A stretch of 64,000 bases of DNA, taken from NCBI RefSeq assembly GCF_014322765.1, contig NZ_JAASTZ010000009.1:1-64000 (forward strand), read 5' to 3'. Below, in pieces: positions 1 through 7,721 of the stretch (the first letter of the stretch is position 1; the number at the start of each line of letters is the position of its first letter). The translations under genes were made by a program, and so were the position numbers. A model generated the notes under the pieces. That model did not search any database, was not told the DNA's origin, and saw only the letters and a list, made by a program, of their open reading frames with translations. Source of the DNA: Listeria immobilis (lineage in GTDB: Bacteria; Bacillota; Bacilli; Lactobacillales; Listeriaceae).

Positions 1-555
1 AAAATTACAGATTTACACCAAACACATAAGGGACGAATTGGATTAACTAAGCTCCATTATTTATTAACTCAAGAAATGGGAATCGCCATTGCCTATCCAA
101 CACTAGTTAGGTATCGAAAAGAGCTTGGATTTATCGCGCGCAGTACACATAAAAAATTTCGCAAAGAAACAATCATTGATACTGTACTAACTAATCATGT
201 TGACCGCCAATTTAATGAACAAAATATCTACTTATGTGATTTTTCTCAAGTTCGATTAAAAACGGGACAATGGATTTACCTTTGTGTACTATTCAATACT
301 GCTTATCGCTATGTTGAAGATGTACAAGTCAGTTTACATCCTGATTCACAAACGGTGATTGAGTTATTAAGCCGACAACAATTCCAGTCAAATCAGCCAA
401 TTATTTTCCATACTGATCAAGGCAGTCATTTTCGTTCAATAAGTGTAAGTTTATATTGTGAGCAGCACGGAATCATCCAGAGCTTTTCGAAGAAAGCATG
501 CCCATATGATAATGCCCCAATGGATTATTACAAAAAAATAAACAAGGAAAAATAA
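1..555 (+). pseudogene. IS3-family transposase (OrfB), truncated at 3' end; 5' end outside window
   Basis: The frame is open from base 1, so the gene enters from the left edge. It reads as the DDE integrase domain of an IS3/IS150-type OrfB, which catalyses cut-and-paste transposition. The first catalytic Asp is in CDFSQ (codon at 238) and the second in the HTDQGS motif (codon at 415). The family motif YDNAPM appears near 505-522, where the next residue should be the catalytic Glu. Here the frame instead enters sequence homologous to cas13a and stops at 555. The last 10 or so codons are therefore not IS-derived, and the third catalytic residue and C-terminus are missing. The transposase is inactive by itself. 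No right-end inverted repeat is present, so this is a deletion product and not a clean insertion. Confidence 0.88.
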
Positions 556-686
556 AAGTTTCGAATGTCACTGAACTTAATATCACAGATTCCTTCAATC
601 ATCGTTTCAAAAAAAGTTTATATTATTTTCAGGAAAATACTCCTGTCAAAAGTGAAGAATACAGAATAGAAATAAATCTCTCACAA
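520..686 (+). other. IS/cas13a junction and untranslated 5' remnant of cas13a
   Basis: From about 522 the cas13a frame reads [16 protein letters not shown] and continues without a stop into the long frame starting at 687. I recognise this as the Listeria Cas13a N-terminal region, corresponding to roughly residue 102 onward of the L. seeligeri protein as I recall it. In this frame the nearest upstream stop is at 510-512, inside the transposase. There is no ATG, GTG or TTG between 513 and 686, so this part cannot be translated from its own start. The five bases ATGGA at 520-524 fit both the expected transposase sequence (Met-Glu) and the expected cas13a sequence (His-Gly), suggesting joining at microhomology. 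Confidence 0.75.
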
Positions 687-3542
687 TTGTTAGAAGAAAG
701 CTTACAAAAACAACAAGGAACATTTATTTGCTGGGAATCTTTTAGCAAAGACATGGAAGTCTATATTAATTGGGCTGAAAATTATATTTCATCGCGAACG
801 AAGCTAATAAAAAAATCCATTCGTAACAATAGCATTCAATCTACAAAATCAAGAAGTGGCAAACTAATGGCTAAATACATGAACGAAATTTTAATAAAAG
901 AGCAACCTTTCAATATTCAATTACTAAGTGAAAAGTACCAACTTAAAAAATTAACTACTGCTTTAAAAACTACTTTAAAAGCAGCCAAGAAAAATGATAA
1001 AGAGATAAACTATAAACTTAAGTCCACTCTCCAAGACCACGAAAGACAAATAATTGGAAAATTGAAGGAAGATTCCGAACTGAATCAATTTAATATAGAA
1101 ATAAGAAAACATCTTGAAACCTATTTTCCTATTAAGAAAACACAAAGCAAAGCTCAGGATATTAGCAATTTAGAAGTAGAATTCATCCAAAATAGAATAG
1201 AGCACCGGTTGAAAAATAAAATAGTTCAACGCATTCTCCAAGAAGGAAAATTAGCTTCTTATGAGATTGAATCGACAGTTGACTCAGATATCTTACAAAA
1301 AATTAAAATGGGGGAAGCATTTGCTTTAAAGTTTATCAATGCTTGTTTATTTGCTTCTAATAATTTAAGAAATATGGTCGATCCTGTTTGTAAAAACGAT
1401 ATTTTAGGCATAAATACTTTTAAAAATAGTTTTAAAAATAGAAATGAAAAAAATTTCATTCGTCAATGGTCGCAATTCTTTTCTCAAGAAGGACCTGTTG
1501 ATAATATTAAATTAGTTGCATGGGGGATGAGGGGAGCCATCGAACCAATAAGAAATGAAATAATTCATTTTAAGGAGCATAGTTGGAAAAATATTTTTAA
1601 CAAACCTACATTTAAGGATTGGGAGAAAACTGAATTTTATTATCAAGATACCTTATTTAAAGATTTCTTTAATAAAGAAATAGCTATCGTTCCAGAATTA
1701 ATCAAAGAAAAATTGAAAAGTAGCAATATTTTAGATTACTATTCCAATGACCAGCTTAAACAAGTATTTACAATTCCTAATTTCGAATGGTCCTTATTGA
1801 CTTCTGCAGTTCCATTTGCACCTAGTTTTAAACGAGTTTATTTAAAAGGGTTTGATTATCAGAATCAAGATGGAACACAACAGGATTATGACCTTGAATT
1901 AAACATCTACAACGAAAGAGCCTTTCATTCGGAGGCGTTTCAGTCTCAATATTCATTATTTAAAATGGTTTATTATCAAGTATTCTTACCAAAATTCACT
2001 ACCAATAACGGTTTATTTAAGTCAAGTGTAGCTTATATTTTAAAGTTAAACAAAGCACAAAAAGGTTACGCCAAGGCATTTCAAGATATTCGAAATATGG
2101 ATAAAGATGAAAAGCCCTCAGAATATATGAGTTACATTCAAAGTCAACTAATGCTCTATCAAAAAAAACAAGAAGAAAAGGAACAAATTAACCATTTCGA
2201 AAAATTTATAAATCAAATATTTATTAAAGCTTTCAACTCTTTTATAGAAAAGAATAGATTAACATTTATTTGCCATCCAACCGAAAATACAGAGTCAGAA
2301 AGTGATAATTTAGAAGTTCCTTTTCATACGGAAATAGATGATTCTTATATTGCATTTTGGCTTATGTGTAAATTATTAGATGCTAAACAACTAAGTGAAT
2401 TACGTAATGAAATGATAAAATTTAGTAGTTCTTTGGAGTCCACCGAAGAAATAAACACATTTACCAAAGCAAGAGAAGTAATTGGTTTAGCGCTTTTAAA
2501 TGGCGAAAAAGGGTGCAATGATTGGAAAGAACTTTTTGATGATAAAGAAGCTTGGAAAAAAAGCATGTCCTTATATGTTTCCGATGAATTGCTTCACTCA
2601 TTGCCTTATACACAAGAAGATGGACAAACACCAGTCATTAACCGAAGTATCGATTTAGTAAAAAAATATGGTACGGAAACAATATTAAAGAAATTATTTT
2701 CCATGTCAGATGATTATAAAGTTGTGGCTAAAGATATCGCAAAATTACATGAATATGATGTAACCGAAAAAATGAATTATCGCGAAAATTTACATAATCA
2801 ATGGATAAAAGAACCAAAGTTAGCACGTGACTCAAAATGGAGAAAAGACTATCAAAGAGTCATTAATGATATTAATAACTACCAGTGGACTAAGGCAAAG
2901 GTAGAATTAACGCAAATAAGAAATCTCCATCAACTAATTATTGATTTACTTTCAAGGTTAGCAGGATATATGTCTATTGCTGATCGTGATTTCCAGTTTT
3001 TAAGTAATTACGTTTTAGCAAAAAAACAATCTAAGTATAGAGTTGCAAGTTGGATAGGGCTTTGTAATAAAAAATATATGTGTCATGAGTTATATAATAT
3101 TCAAGATACCTCTAGACCAGAATATATAGTTACAACCGAGAATATGCAGCTACAAACTGATCTTAAGCAATTACACTCAACCTTAAGGCACTTGAAAGTA
3201 TTTATTGGGCAATCGAAAGGAAAACGAAATAAAATTTCACATTTTAATTATCTTAATGGACAGTTAGGGAAATCTATTTTAGAATTATTTGATGATGCCC
3301 GGGATGTACTTTCCTATGATCGTAAACTAAAAAATGCGGTATCTAAGTCTTTGAAAGAAATTTTGAACTCCCACGGAATGGAAGTGACATTTAAACAGCT
3401 ATATAAAACCAACCATCATCTAGAAATTGAGAAACTACAGCCTAAAAAAATACAACATTTGGGTGATAAAAACACCGTTTATTCCAATCAAGTTTCCGAA
3501 GAATACTGTCAACTGGTAAGAAATTTATTGACGATGAAGTGA
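687..3542 (+). CDS. cas13a: Cas13a (C2c2), type VI-A CRISPR RNA-guided RNase, N-terminally truncated
   Basis: Cas13a binds a crRNA and, on pairing with target RNA, cleaves RNA with a composite site formed by two HEPN domains. This 951-residue frame matches the L. seeligeri enzyme (about 1120 residues) along its length from memory, with segments such as the [23 protein letters not shown] and [12 protein letters not shown] blocks. Both HEPN motifs are intact: RNEIIH at residues 289-294 (codons from 1551) and RNKISH at 847-852 (codons from 3225). About 100 N-terminal residues, part of the crRNA-binding lobe, are lost to the IS junction, with roughly 55 more codons before the first possible start, TTG at 687. 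No good Shine-Dalgarno precedes that TTG. The remainder has no internal stop or frameshift, so the truncation looks recent or the frame is still maintained. No cas1, cas2 or repeat array lies in the window. Probably non-functional for crRNA-guided immunity, though the catalytic residues remain. Confidence 0.9.
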   Translation: MLEESLQKQQGTFICWESFSKDMEVYINWAENYISSRTKLIKKSIRNNSIQSTKSRSGKLMAKYMNEILIKEQPFNIQLLSEKYQLKKLTTALKTTLKAAKKNDKEINYKLKSTLQDHERQIIGKLKEDSELNQFNIEIRKHLETYFPIKKTQSKAQDISNLEVEFIQNRIEHRLKNKIVQRILQEGKLASYEIESTVDSDILQKIKMGEAFALKFINACLFASNNLRNMVDPVCKNDILGINTFKNSFKNRNEKNFIRQWSQFFSQEGPVDNIKLVAWGMRGAIEPIRNEIIHFKEHSWKNIFNKPTFKDWEKTEFYYQDTLFKDFFNKEIAIVPELIKEKLKSSNILDYYSNDQLKQVFTIPNFEWSLLTSAVPFAPSFKRVYLKGFDYQNQDGTQQDYDLELNIYNERAFHSEAFQSQYSLFKMVYYQVFLPKFTTNNGLFKSSVAYILKLNKAQKGYAKAFQDIRNMDKDEKPSEYMSYIQSQLMLYQKKQEEKEQINHFEKFINQIFIKAFNSFIEKNRLTFICHPTENTESESDNLEVPFHTEIDDSYIAFWLMCKLLDAKQLSELRNEMIKFSSSLESTEEINTFTKAREVIGLALLNGEKGCNDWKELFDDKEAWKKSMSLYVSDELLHSLPYTQEDGQTPVINRSIDLVKKYGTETILKKLFSMSDDYKVVAKDIAKLHEYDVTEKMNYRENLHNQWIKEPKLARDSKWRKDYQRVINDINNYQWTKAKVELTQIRNLHQLIIDLLSRLAGYMSIADRDFQFLSNYVLAKKQSKYRVASWIGLCNKKYMCHELYNIQDTSRPEYIVTTENMQLQTDLKQLHSTLRHLKVFIGQSKGKRNKISHFNYLNGQLGKSILELFDDARDVLSYDRKLKNAVSKSLKEILNSHGMEVTFKQLYKTNHHLEIEKLQPKKIQHLGDKNTVYSNQVSEEYCQLVRNLLTMK

Positions 3543-3987
<445 letters not shown>

Positions 3988-4023
3988 TTTAAAAGCATTG
4001 AGCTAGGACTTAATGCTTTTAAA
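3988..4023. terminator. Hairpin after the XRE gene, putative terminator without T-run
   Basis: TTTAAAAGCATT at 3988-3999 and AATGCTTTTAAA at 4012-4023 form a perfect 12-base-pair stem with a 12-base loop just past the XRE stop on the minus strand. The bases after the stem are not T-rich, so termination may be inefficient. Confidence 0.5.
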
Positions 4024-4039
4024 TGCGTCTCATTTACGC

Positions 4040-4255
4040 TTATAACGAATTATCGTCTACATATTCTAAAATATCACCGGGCTGACATTCCAATACCTTA
4101 CATATTTCATTTAATGTCGAAAATCGAATTGCGCTTACTTTACCAGTCTTTATTTTTGATAAGTTCACATTGGTCACACCAACTTCTTTAGATAATTGAT
4201 TTAAAGACATTTTGCGGTCTGCCATAATTCGATCCAACCTTAGTATGATTGCCAT
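4040..4255 (-). CDS. XRE/Cro-type HTH transcriptional regulator, small YozG-like
   Basis: A 71-residue protein that is essentially one Cro/CI-type helix-turn-helix. SLNQLSKEVGVTNVNLSKIKTGKVSAIRFSTL, residues about 17-48, carries the two helices and the turn, followed by the family-typical LNEICKVLECQPGDILEY. ATG follows TGGAGCG at eight bases. It lies 16 bases behind the DUF2975 membrane protein gene and is surely co-transcribed with it. Such XRE/DUF2975 pairs recur in Firmicutes, where the regulator presumably controls the pair. The target is unknown, but an inverted repeat over the -35 region of the pair's promoter (4870-4903) is a candidate operator. Confidence 0.85.
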   Translation of the reverse strand: MAIILRLDRIMADRKMSLNQLSKEVGVTNVNLSKIKTGKVSAIRFSTLNEICKVLECQPGDILEYVDDNSL

Positions 4256-4271
4256 TTATTTTTCGCTCCAT

Positions 4272-4832
4272 TCATAAGGTTTCATCAGATTCTTTTTGTA
4301 ATACGGCACCATACCTAAAAATTTCAGTTAGACAATAGAAAATTATCGCAAAGAAAAATGACATATCAAGGGATAAACTAATGCTATAACCTGGTATTAA
4401 TATTGTATGGAATATAGAATACAATATTTGCGGTACTAACGCATATATAAGAAGTAATTGTGCCACTAGTCGTAATCTGGACACCTGGATATCACTAAAA
4501 GGCGCAAACTCCACTGCCAAACTCTTAAAAATTATACTTGCAACCCATAATAAAAAAGCTAGTAGTAATAGTGATAAAGCAGCAAATCCTAACATAATCC
4601 ATTGCTCAGTCTCATCATATTGACCTGTATCAACGCCTGGAAAAAATGATGTTTGAAAATTAAAACCAATCGATCCATTTTCATTTGGTGTAGTTATACT
4701 AAAATTACTACTATTATTTTTACGCAATTTCATCATTACACTCAATACTAATATGATAATTGAGCTTATAGATAATAATTTAAGGGCAATATGAAGAAAA
4801 TAACTCGTTTTTTGTAATCTTTTTAGTTTCAA
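4272..4832 (-). CDS. DUF2975 family membrane protein
   Basis: A 186-residue integral membrane protein with four predicted hydrophobic segments: around residues 11-32, 82-105, 123-147 and 150-172. This matches DUF2975, whose biochemical role is unknown. I place the start at TTG 4830-4832, preceded by AAGGGGAGAG at good spacing. The longer open frame to 4928 would put a strong promoter (4857-4886) inside the coding sequence, and its extra N-terminal 32 residues look like translated promoter DNA. First gene of a two-gene unit with the XRE regulator. Confidence 0.8.
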   Translation of the reverse strand: MKLKRLQKTSYFLHIALKLLSISSIIILVLSVMMKLRKNNSSNFSITTPNENGSIGFNFQTSFFPGVDTGQYDETEQWIMLGFAALSLLLLAFLLWVASIIFKSLAVEFAPFSDIQVSRLRLVAQLLLIYALVPQILYSIFHTILIPGYSISLSLDMSFFFAIIFYCLTEIFRYGAVLQKESDETL

Positions 4833-4856
4833 TGTAATCTCTCCCCTTTTTTCTAA

Positions 4857-4886
4857 ATTATATCTGGCATTAGCAATAATTGTCAA
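4857..4886 (-). promoter_or_regulatory. SigA promoter of the DUF2975-XRE operon, with overlapping inverted repeat
   Basis: On the minus strand there is a TTGACA -35 (4881-4886), an 18-base spacer and a perfect TATAAT -10 (4857-4862). Arms TTAGCAATAA at 4870-4879 and TTAATGCTAA at 4894-4903 are inverted with one mismatch and bracket the -35 box. They are a plausible binding site for the XRE protein, which would make the pair autoregulated. Confidence 0.75.
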
Positions 4887-4928
4887 CGGATTTTTAATGC
4901 TAAACGTTAATTTTTTATCTTTAATCAT

Positions 4929-4960
4929 AAAAAAAGACCGAACACTATAGTTCAGTCTTC
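4929..4960 (-). terminator. Intrinsic terminator of mdrL
   Basis: On the minus strand AAGACTGAAC pairs with GTTCGGTCTT (one mismatch pair) and is followed by seven T, just after the mdrL stop. Confidence 0.8.
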
Positions 4961-4966
4961 ATTTAT

Positions 4967-6160
4967 TTATTCACTTTTAACAGAGCTTGCTTGCTGTAAA
5001 GAAAAATGAGCTGGTTTTAATTTAATAAATAACAAGCCCATACCTGCTAAACAAATGACACTTGCAACAATAAACGGCATTTTCATTCCCAATGCTTCAC
5101 TTAATAGCCCAGAACAAAGCGGTGCAAAAGCAGCTCCTAACCACCGCACAAAGTTATAAGCCCCACTTGTGACACTTCTTGCATAAGGAGAATGTTCCAT
5201 GACAGTTGTTGTAAATAATGCGTTATTAATACCTAAAATTAAACCAGAAATAACAATTAAAGCAATATCTACTGCAGTATTATCTACAAATCCAAGCAGT
5301 GCTAAGATGACCGCACATGCTAGTAAAGAGCCTTTTAGAACCTGTTTACTATTAAAACGCATTTCTAACGCATGAGATATTTTTGCAGAGCCGAGTGCTA
5401 AACAAAGCCCCCACGCAAAAAACACAAAACCAATTTGAATTGCTGATAAACCAAGTACTAGTGGCGAATATGCTAAAATCGTAAAGAAACAATAATAGTA
5501 AAACATCCCACTAAAAGCAATTTGTAAAAATGGTCGATATTTAAATAAATGTAACATCTGTTTAATAGCCAGTTCTTTCTTTTCTGTTGGCTCAGTGATA
5601 ATCTTCTTAGGTTCTTTCACTTTAAATAAAATAAGTAAAAATGCAATAAAAATTAAACAAGCTGTAGCGAAAAACGGATAACGCCATGACATATTACCAA
5701 GAATACCACCAAGAAGCGGTCCAAAAGCCATTCCAAGACCCATTGAAGCCTCATAAATACCAATCGCATGTCCCGGTGTTTCCGATAAAGCTATTAGCAT
5801 CGTCATTGCTGTAGCCATAAACATCGAATTACCAAAGCCCCAGCCAGCTCGAAAAATCGACAATGCCCCAATAGTGTCTGATAAACCACATAATAATGCA
5901 AAAATCGTTACAATAAATAGTCCTATAACAATTAATTTTTTATCTCCAAGTTTTCCAGCGACAATCCCGATTGGAATCATCATAATTGCCATCGTAAAAA
6001 TATAAGCCGTAAACAACATTTCCACTTGCGAATGTGATGCACCAATACTTTCAGCGATGGAAGGAAGTAATGGATCTACTACGCCAATCCCCATAAATGC
6101 CAGCAAACTAGCTGCTGCAGTAATCCATTTTCCTGTACTCATTTCTTTTTCCGTCATCAT
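4967..6160 (-). CDS. mdrL: MFS multidrug efflux transporter MdrL
   Basis: A 397-residue major facilitator superfamily protein with about 12 hydrophobic segments. Loop motif GKLGDKKLIVIG after TM2 is the MFS motif-A equivalent, and a hydrophilic central loop (KVKEPKKIITEPTEKKE, about residues 181-197) separates the two halves. Proton-driven MFS pumps export drugs across the cytoplasmic membrane. Position next to a divergent PadR regulator and upstream of pflA matches Lmo1409 (MdrL), linked to efflux of macrolides, dyes and quaternary ammonium compounds in L. monocytogenes. Tandem ATG codons at 6160 and 6157 both lie rather far from the GGGAAG sequence, so the exact start is uncertain; Met7 is another option. 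Confidence 0.85.
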   Translation of the reverse strand: MMTEKEMSTGKWITAAASLLAFMGIGVVDPLLPSIAESIGASHSQVEMLFTAYIFTMAIMMIPIGIVAGKLGDKKLIVIGLFIVTIFALLCGLSDTIGALSIFRAGWGFGNSMFMATAMTMLIALSETPGHAIGIYEASMGLGMAFGPLLGGILGNMSWRYPFFATACLIFIAFLLILFKVKEPKKIITEPTEKKELAIKQMLHLFKYRPFLQIAFSGMFYYYCFFTILAYSPLVLGLSAIQIGFVFFAWGLCLALGSAKISHALEMRFNSKQVLKGSLLACAVILALLGFVDNTAVDIALIVISGLILGINNALFTTTVMEHSPYARSVTSGAYNFVRWLGAAFAPLCSGLLSEALGMKMPFIVASVICLAGMGLLFIKLKPAHFSLQQASSVKSE

Positions 6161-6202
6161 AATACAAACTACACTTCCCTTTCTAAATAAAACTCACTTA
6201 TT

Positions 6203-6231
6203 ATATTACGCTTGATAAATACTAATGTCAA
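6203..6231 (-). promoter_or_regulatory. mdrL promoter
   Basis: TTGACA (minus strand, 6226-6231), a 17-base spacer and TAATAT (6203-6208) stand upstream of mdrL. The -35 box overlaps the left part of the putative LadR operator, as expected for repression. Confidence 0.7.
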
Positions 6232-6262
6232 TATTTACATATATATATTGTTACATATGTAA
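6229..6262. promoter_or_regulatory. Putative LadR (PadR-type) operator between mdrL and ladR
   Basis: TTACATATGTAA at 6251-6262 is a perfect 12-base palindrome, and 6229-6250 (CAATAT...ATATTG) is an imperfect one. ATGT/ACAT half-sites are typical of PadR-family boxes. The repeats touch the mdrL -35 and sit just upstream of the ladR -35, so one bound protein could control both genes. Confidence 0.6.
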
Positions 6263-6266
6263 AAAG

Positions 6267-6295
6267 TTTACTTATTTTTGTATTTCGCTTACAAT
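6267..6295 (+). promoter_or_regulatory. ladR promoter
   Basis: TTTACT at 6267-6272, 17 bases, TACAAT at 6290-6295. An upstream TTG at 6278 that would lengthen LadR lies between these two boxes, which excludes it as the start. Confidence 0.65.
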
Positions 6296-6328
6296 AAGAT
6301 TAAAGAGCATTTTAGAGAGGTTAAAAAT

Positions 6329-6859
6329 ATGACGCCAAATGTATTAGAATATACTTTATTACAAATGATTGCCCGTGAAGCAGCTAGTGGTTATGAGCTT
6401 GCCAATCGCTTAAGAATTATGCAAAATACACATCATAGTCAAATCTACCCTGCGCTTTCCAAATTAGAAAAAGCTGGATATTTAGTCGTCCATAAACTAG
6501 CACAAGATAAAAAACCCGATAAAAAAGTATACACAATTACACAGTCTGGGTTAGACTCACTTCTTCATTGGTCTGAAACACCGCTTAAAATACCAGTTAC
6601 TAGAGATGAATTCACAACAAAAGTGCAATTGAATTGGTTAAATAACACAAGAACAAAGGGACTAATTCAAGAAAGAGAAGTTTATTTGAAGGAACAATTA
6701 GCTCTAATAGAAGAAACTTTAGCTCATTTTGCCGCACTATTTGACTTAAGTACTTCCGAAGACAAGCTAAAAAACATGTCCTATCAGGTTTATGCTAGAA
6801 AACTAGAATTGATTAAAACAGAATTACTTTGGTGCACCGAGATGTATAAAATTTTATAG
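6329..6859 (+). CDS. ladR: PadR-family repressor LadR
   Basis: A 176-residue PadR-family regulator. The winged-helix domain spans residues about 1-75 (MTPNVLEYTLLQMI, SGYELANRL, HHSQIYPALSKLEKAGYL), followed by the helical C-terminal dimerisation region typical of the longer PadR proteins. In L. monocytogenes the orthologue (Lmo1408, LadR) represses the adjacent efflux gene. The start at ATG 6329 is preceded by AGAGAGG at eight bases. Divergent from mdrL with palindromes between. The inducer is not evident from the sequence. Confidence 0.88.
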   Translation: MTPNVLEYTLLQMIAREAASGYELANRLRIMQNTHHSQIYPALSKLEKAGYLVVHKLAQDKKPDKKVYTITQSGLDSLLHWSETPLKIPVTRDEFTTKVQLNWLNNTRTKGLIQEREVYLKEQLALIEETLAHFAALFDLSTSEDKLKNMSYQVYARKLELIKTELLWCTEMYKIL

Positions 6860-6898
6860 AAAAAAACCGACGAACCATAAATTCGTCGGTTTTTTTCT
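6860..6898. terminator. Bidirectional terminator between ladR and pflA
   Basis: AAACCGACGAA pairs with TTCGTCGGTTT over a seven-base loop, with A-run on one side and T-run on the other. It serves ladR on the plus strand and pflA on the minus strand, and reaches the pflA stop codon. Confidence 0.85.
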
Positions 6899-7643
6899 AT
6901 TTATAACTGCTTGTTTCAAGAATTTTATTGGCTAATGCTACTACTTCTTCTTCCGGAGCTTCAATACCTTCCAGTGGATAACGAATGCCCATTTCTTTCC
7001 ATTTGTAAACACCCATTGTGTGGTATGGAAGCACATCCACTTGTTTCACATTTGGGAGTGTTTGAATAAATTCGTGCAGTTTCGTTAAGTCTTCCGGATC
7101 GTCTGTTTTCGTAGGGATTAGTACATGTCTAATCCAAATTGGTTGTTCTTTATCACGAAGATAATGAGCAAAATCAATAATTGGTGCATTAGATTTCGTT
7201 GTTAATTTTAAATGTTTTTCTGGATTGATTTGTTTAATATCAAGTAAAATTAAATCGGTAACTTCCATTAAACGATCTAATTTCTCAATAAATTCTGGGT
7301 CTCGCGTAAAGCAACCACCGCAAGAATCAATTGTTGTATGCACACCAGCTGCCTTACATAGCGTGAAAAACTCAATTAGGAAATCTACTTGTAGTAAAGG
7401 TTCACCACCACTGACTGTAACACCGCCTCCAGATGCATCCCAAAACTCTTTATATTTGATTGCTTCGTTAAATACATCTTGAGCAGATCTTTCTGTACCG
7501 GTGCCGATTTTCCAAGTATCAGGATTATGACAAAACTGGCAACGAAGTAAACACCCTTGCATAAAAACAATAAACCGAATACCGGGTCCATCAACTGTCC
7601 CCATTGTTTCGACTGAATGAACTCTTCCTAAAACCTCTGTCAT
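6897..7643 (-). CDS. pflA: Pyruvate formate-lyase-activating enzyme (radical SAM)
   Basis: A 248-residue glycyl radical enzyme activase. The radical-SAM cluster motif C31-x3-C35-x2-C38 (GCLLRCQFC) binds the 4Fe-4S cluster used to cleave S-adenosylmethionine. A GGE motif follows (VSGGEP, about residue 78). It installs the glycyl radical on PflB under anaerobic conditions. ATG is preceded by GGAGAATT. It lies downstream of pflB on the same strand, separated by 78 bases holding a perfect hairpin, so it is probably co-transcribed with pflB at a lower level. Confidence 0.94.
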   Translation of the reverse strand: MTEVLGRVHSVETMGTVDGPGIRFIVFMQGCLLRCQFCHNPDTWKIGTGTERSAQDVFNEAIKYKEFWDASGGGVTVSGGEPLLQVDFLIEFFTLCKAAGVHTTIDSCGGCFTRDPEFIEKLDRLMEVTDLILLDIKQINPEKHLKLTTKSNAPIIDFAHYLRDKEQPIWIRHVLIPTKTDDPEDLTKLHEFIQTLPNVKQVDVLPYHTMGVYKWKEMGIRYPLEGIEAPEEEVVALANKILETSSYK

Positions 7644-7668
7644 AATTCTCCTCTTCCTTTCCTAAATA

Positions 7669-7699
7669 ACAAGGATTGCTACTGGTGAGCAATCCTTGT
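7669..7699 (-). terminator. 12-bp perfect hairpin between pflB and pflA, likely attenuator
   Basis: ACAAGGATTGCT (7669-7680) and AGCAATCCTTGT (7688-7699) form an uninterrupted 12-pair stem with a 7-base loop. No T-run follows on the minus strand, so it more likely stabilises the pflB message or partly reduces readthrough into pflA than fully terminates. Confidence 0.6.
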
Positions 7700-7721
7700 C
7701 AAAGCATCTCGCCGATTTTTA

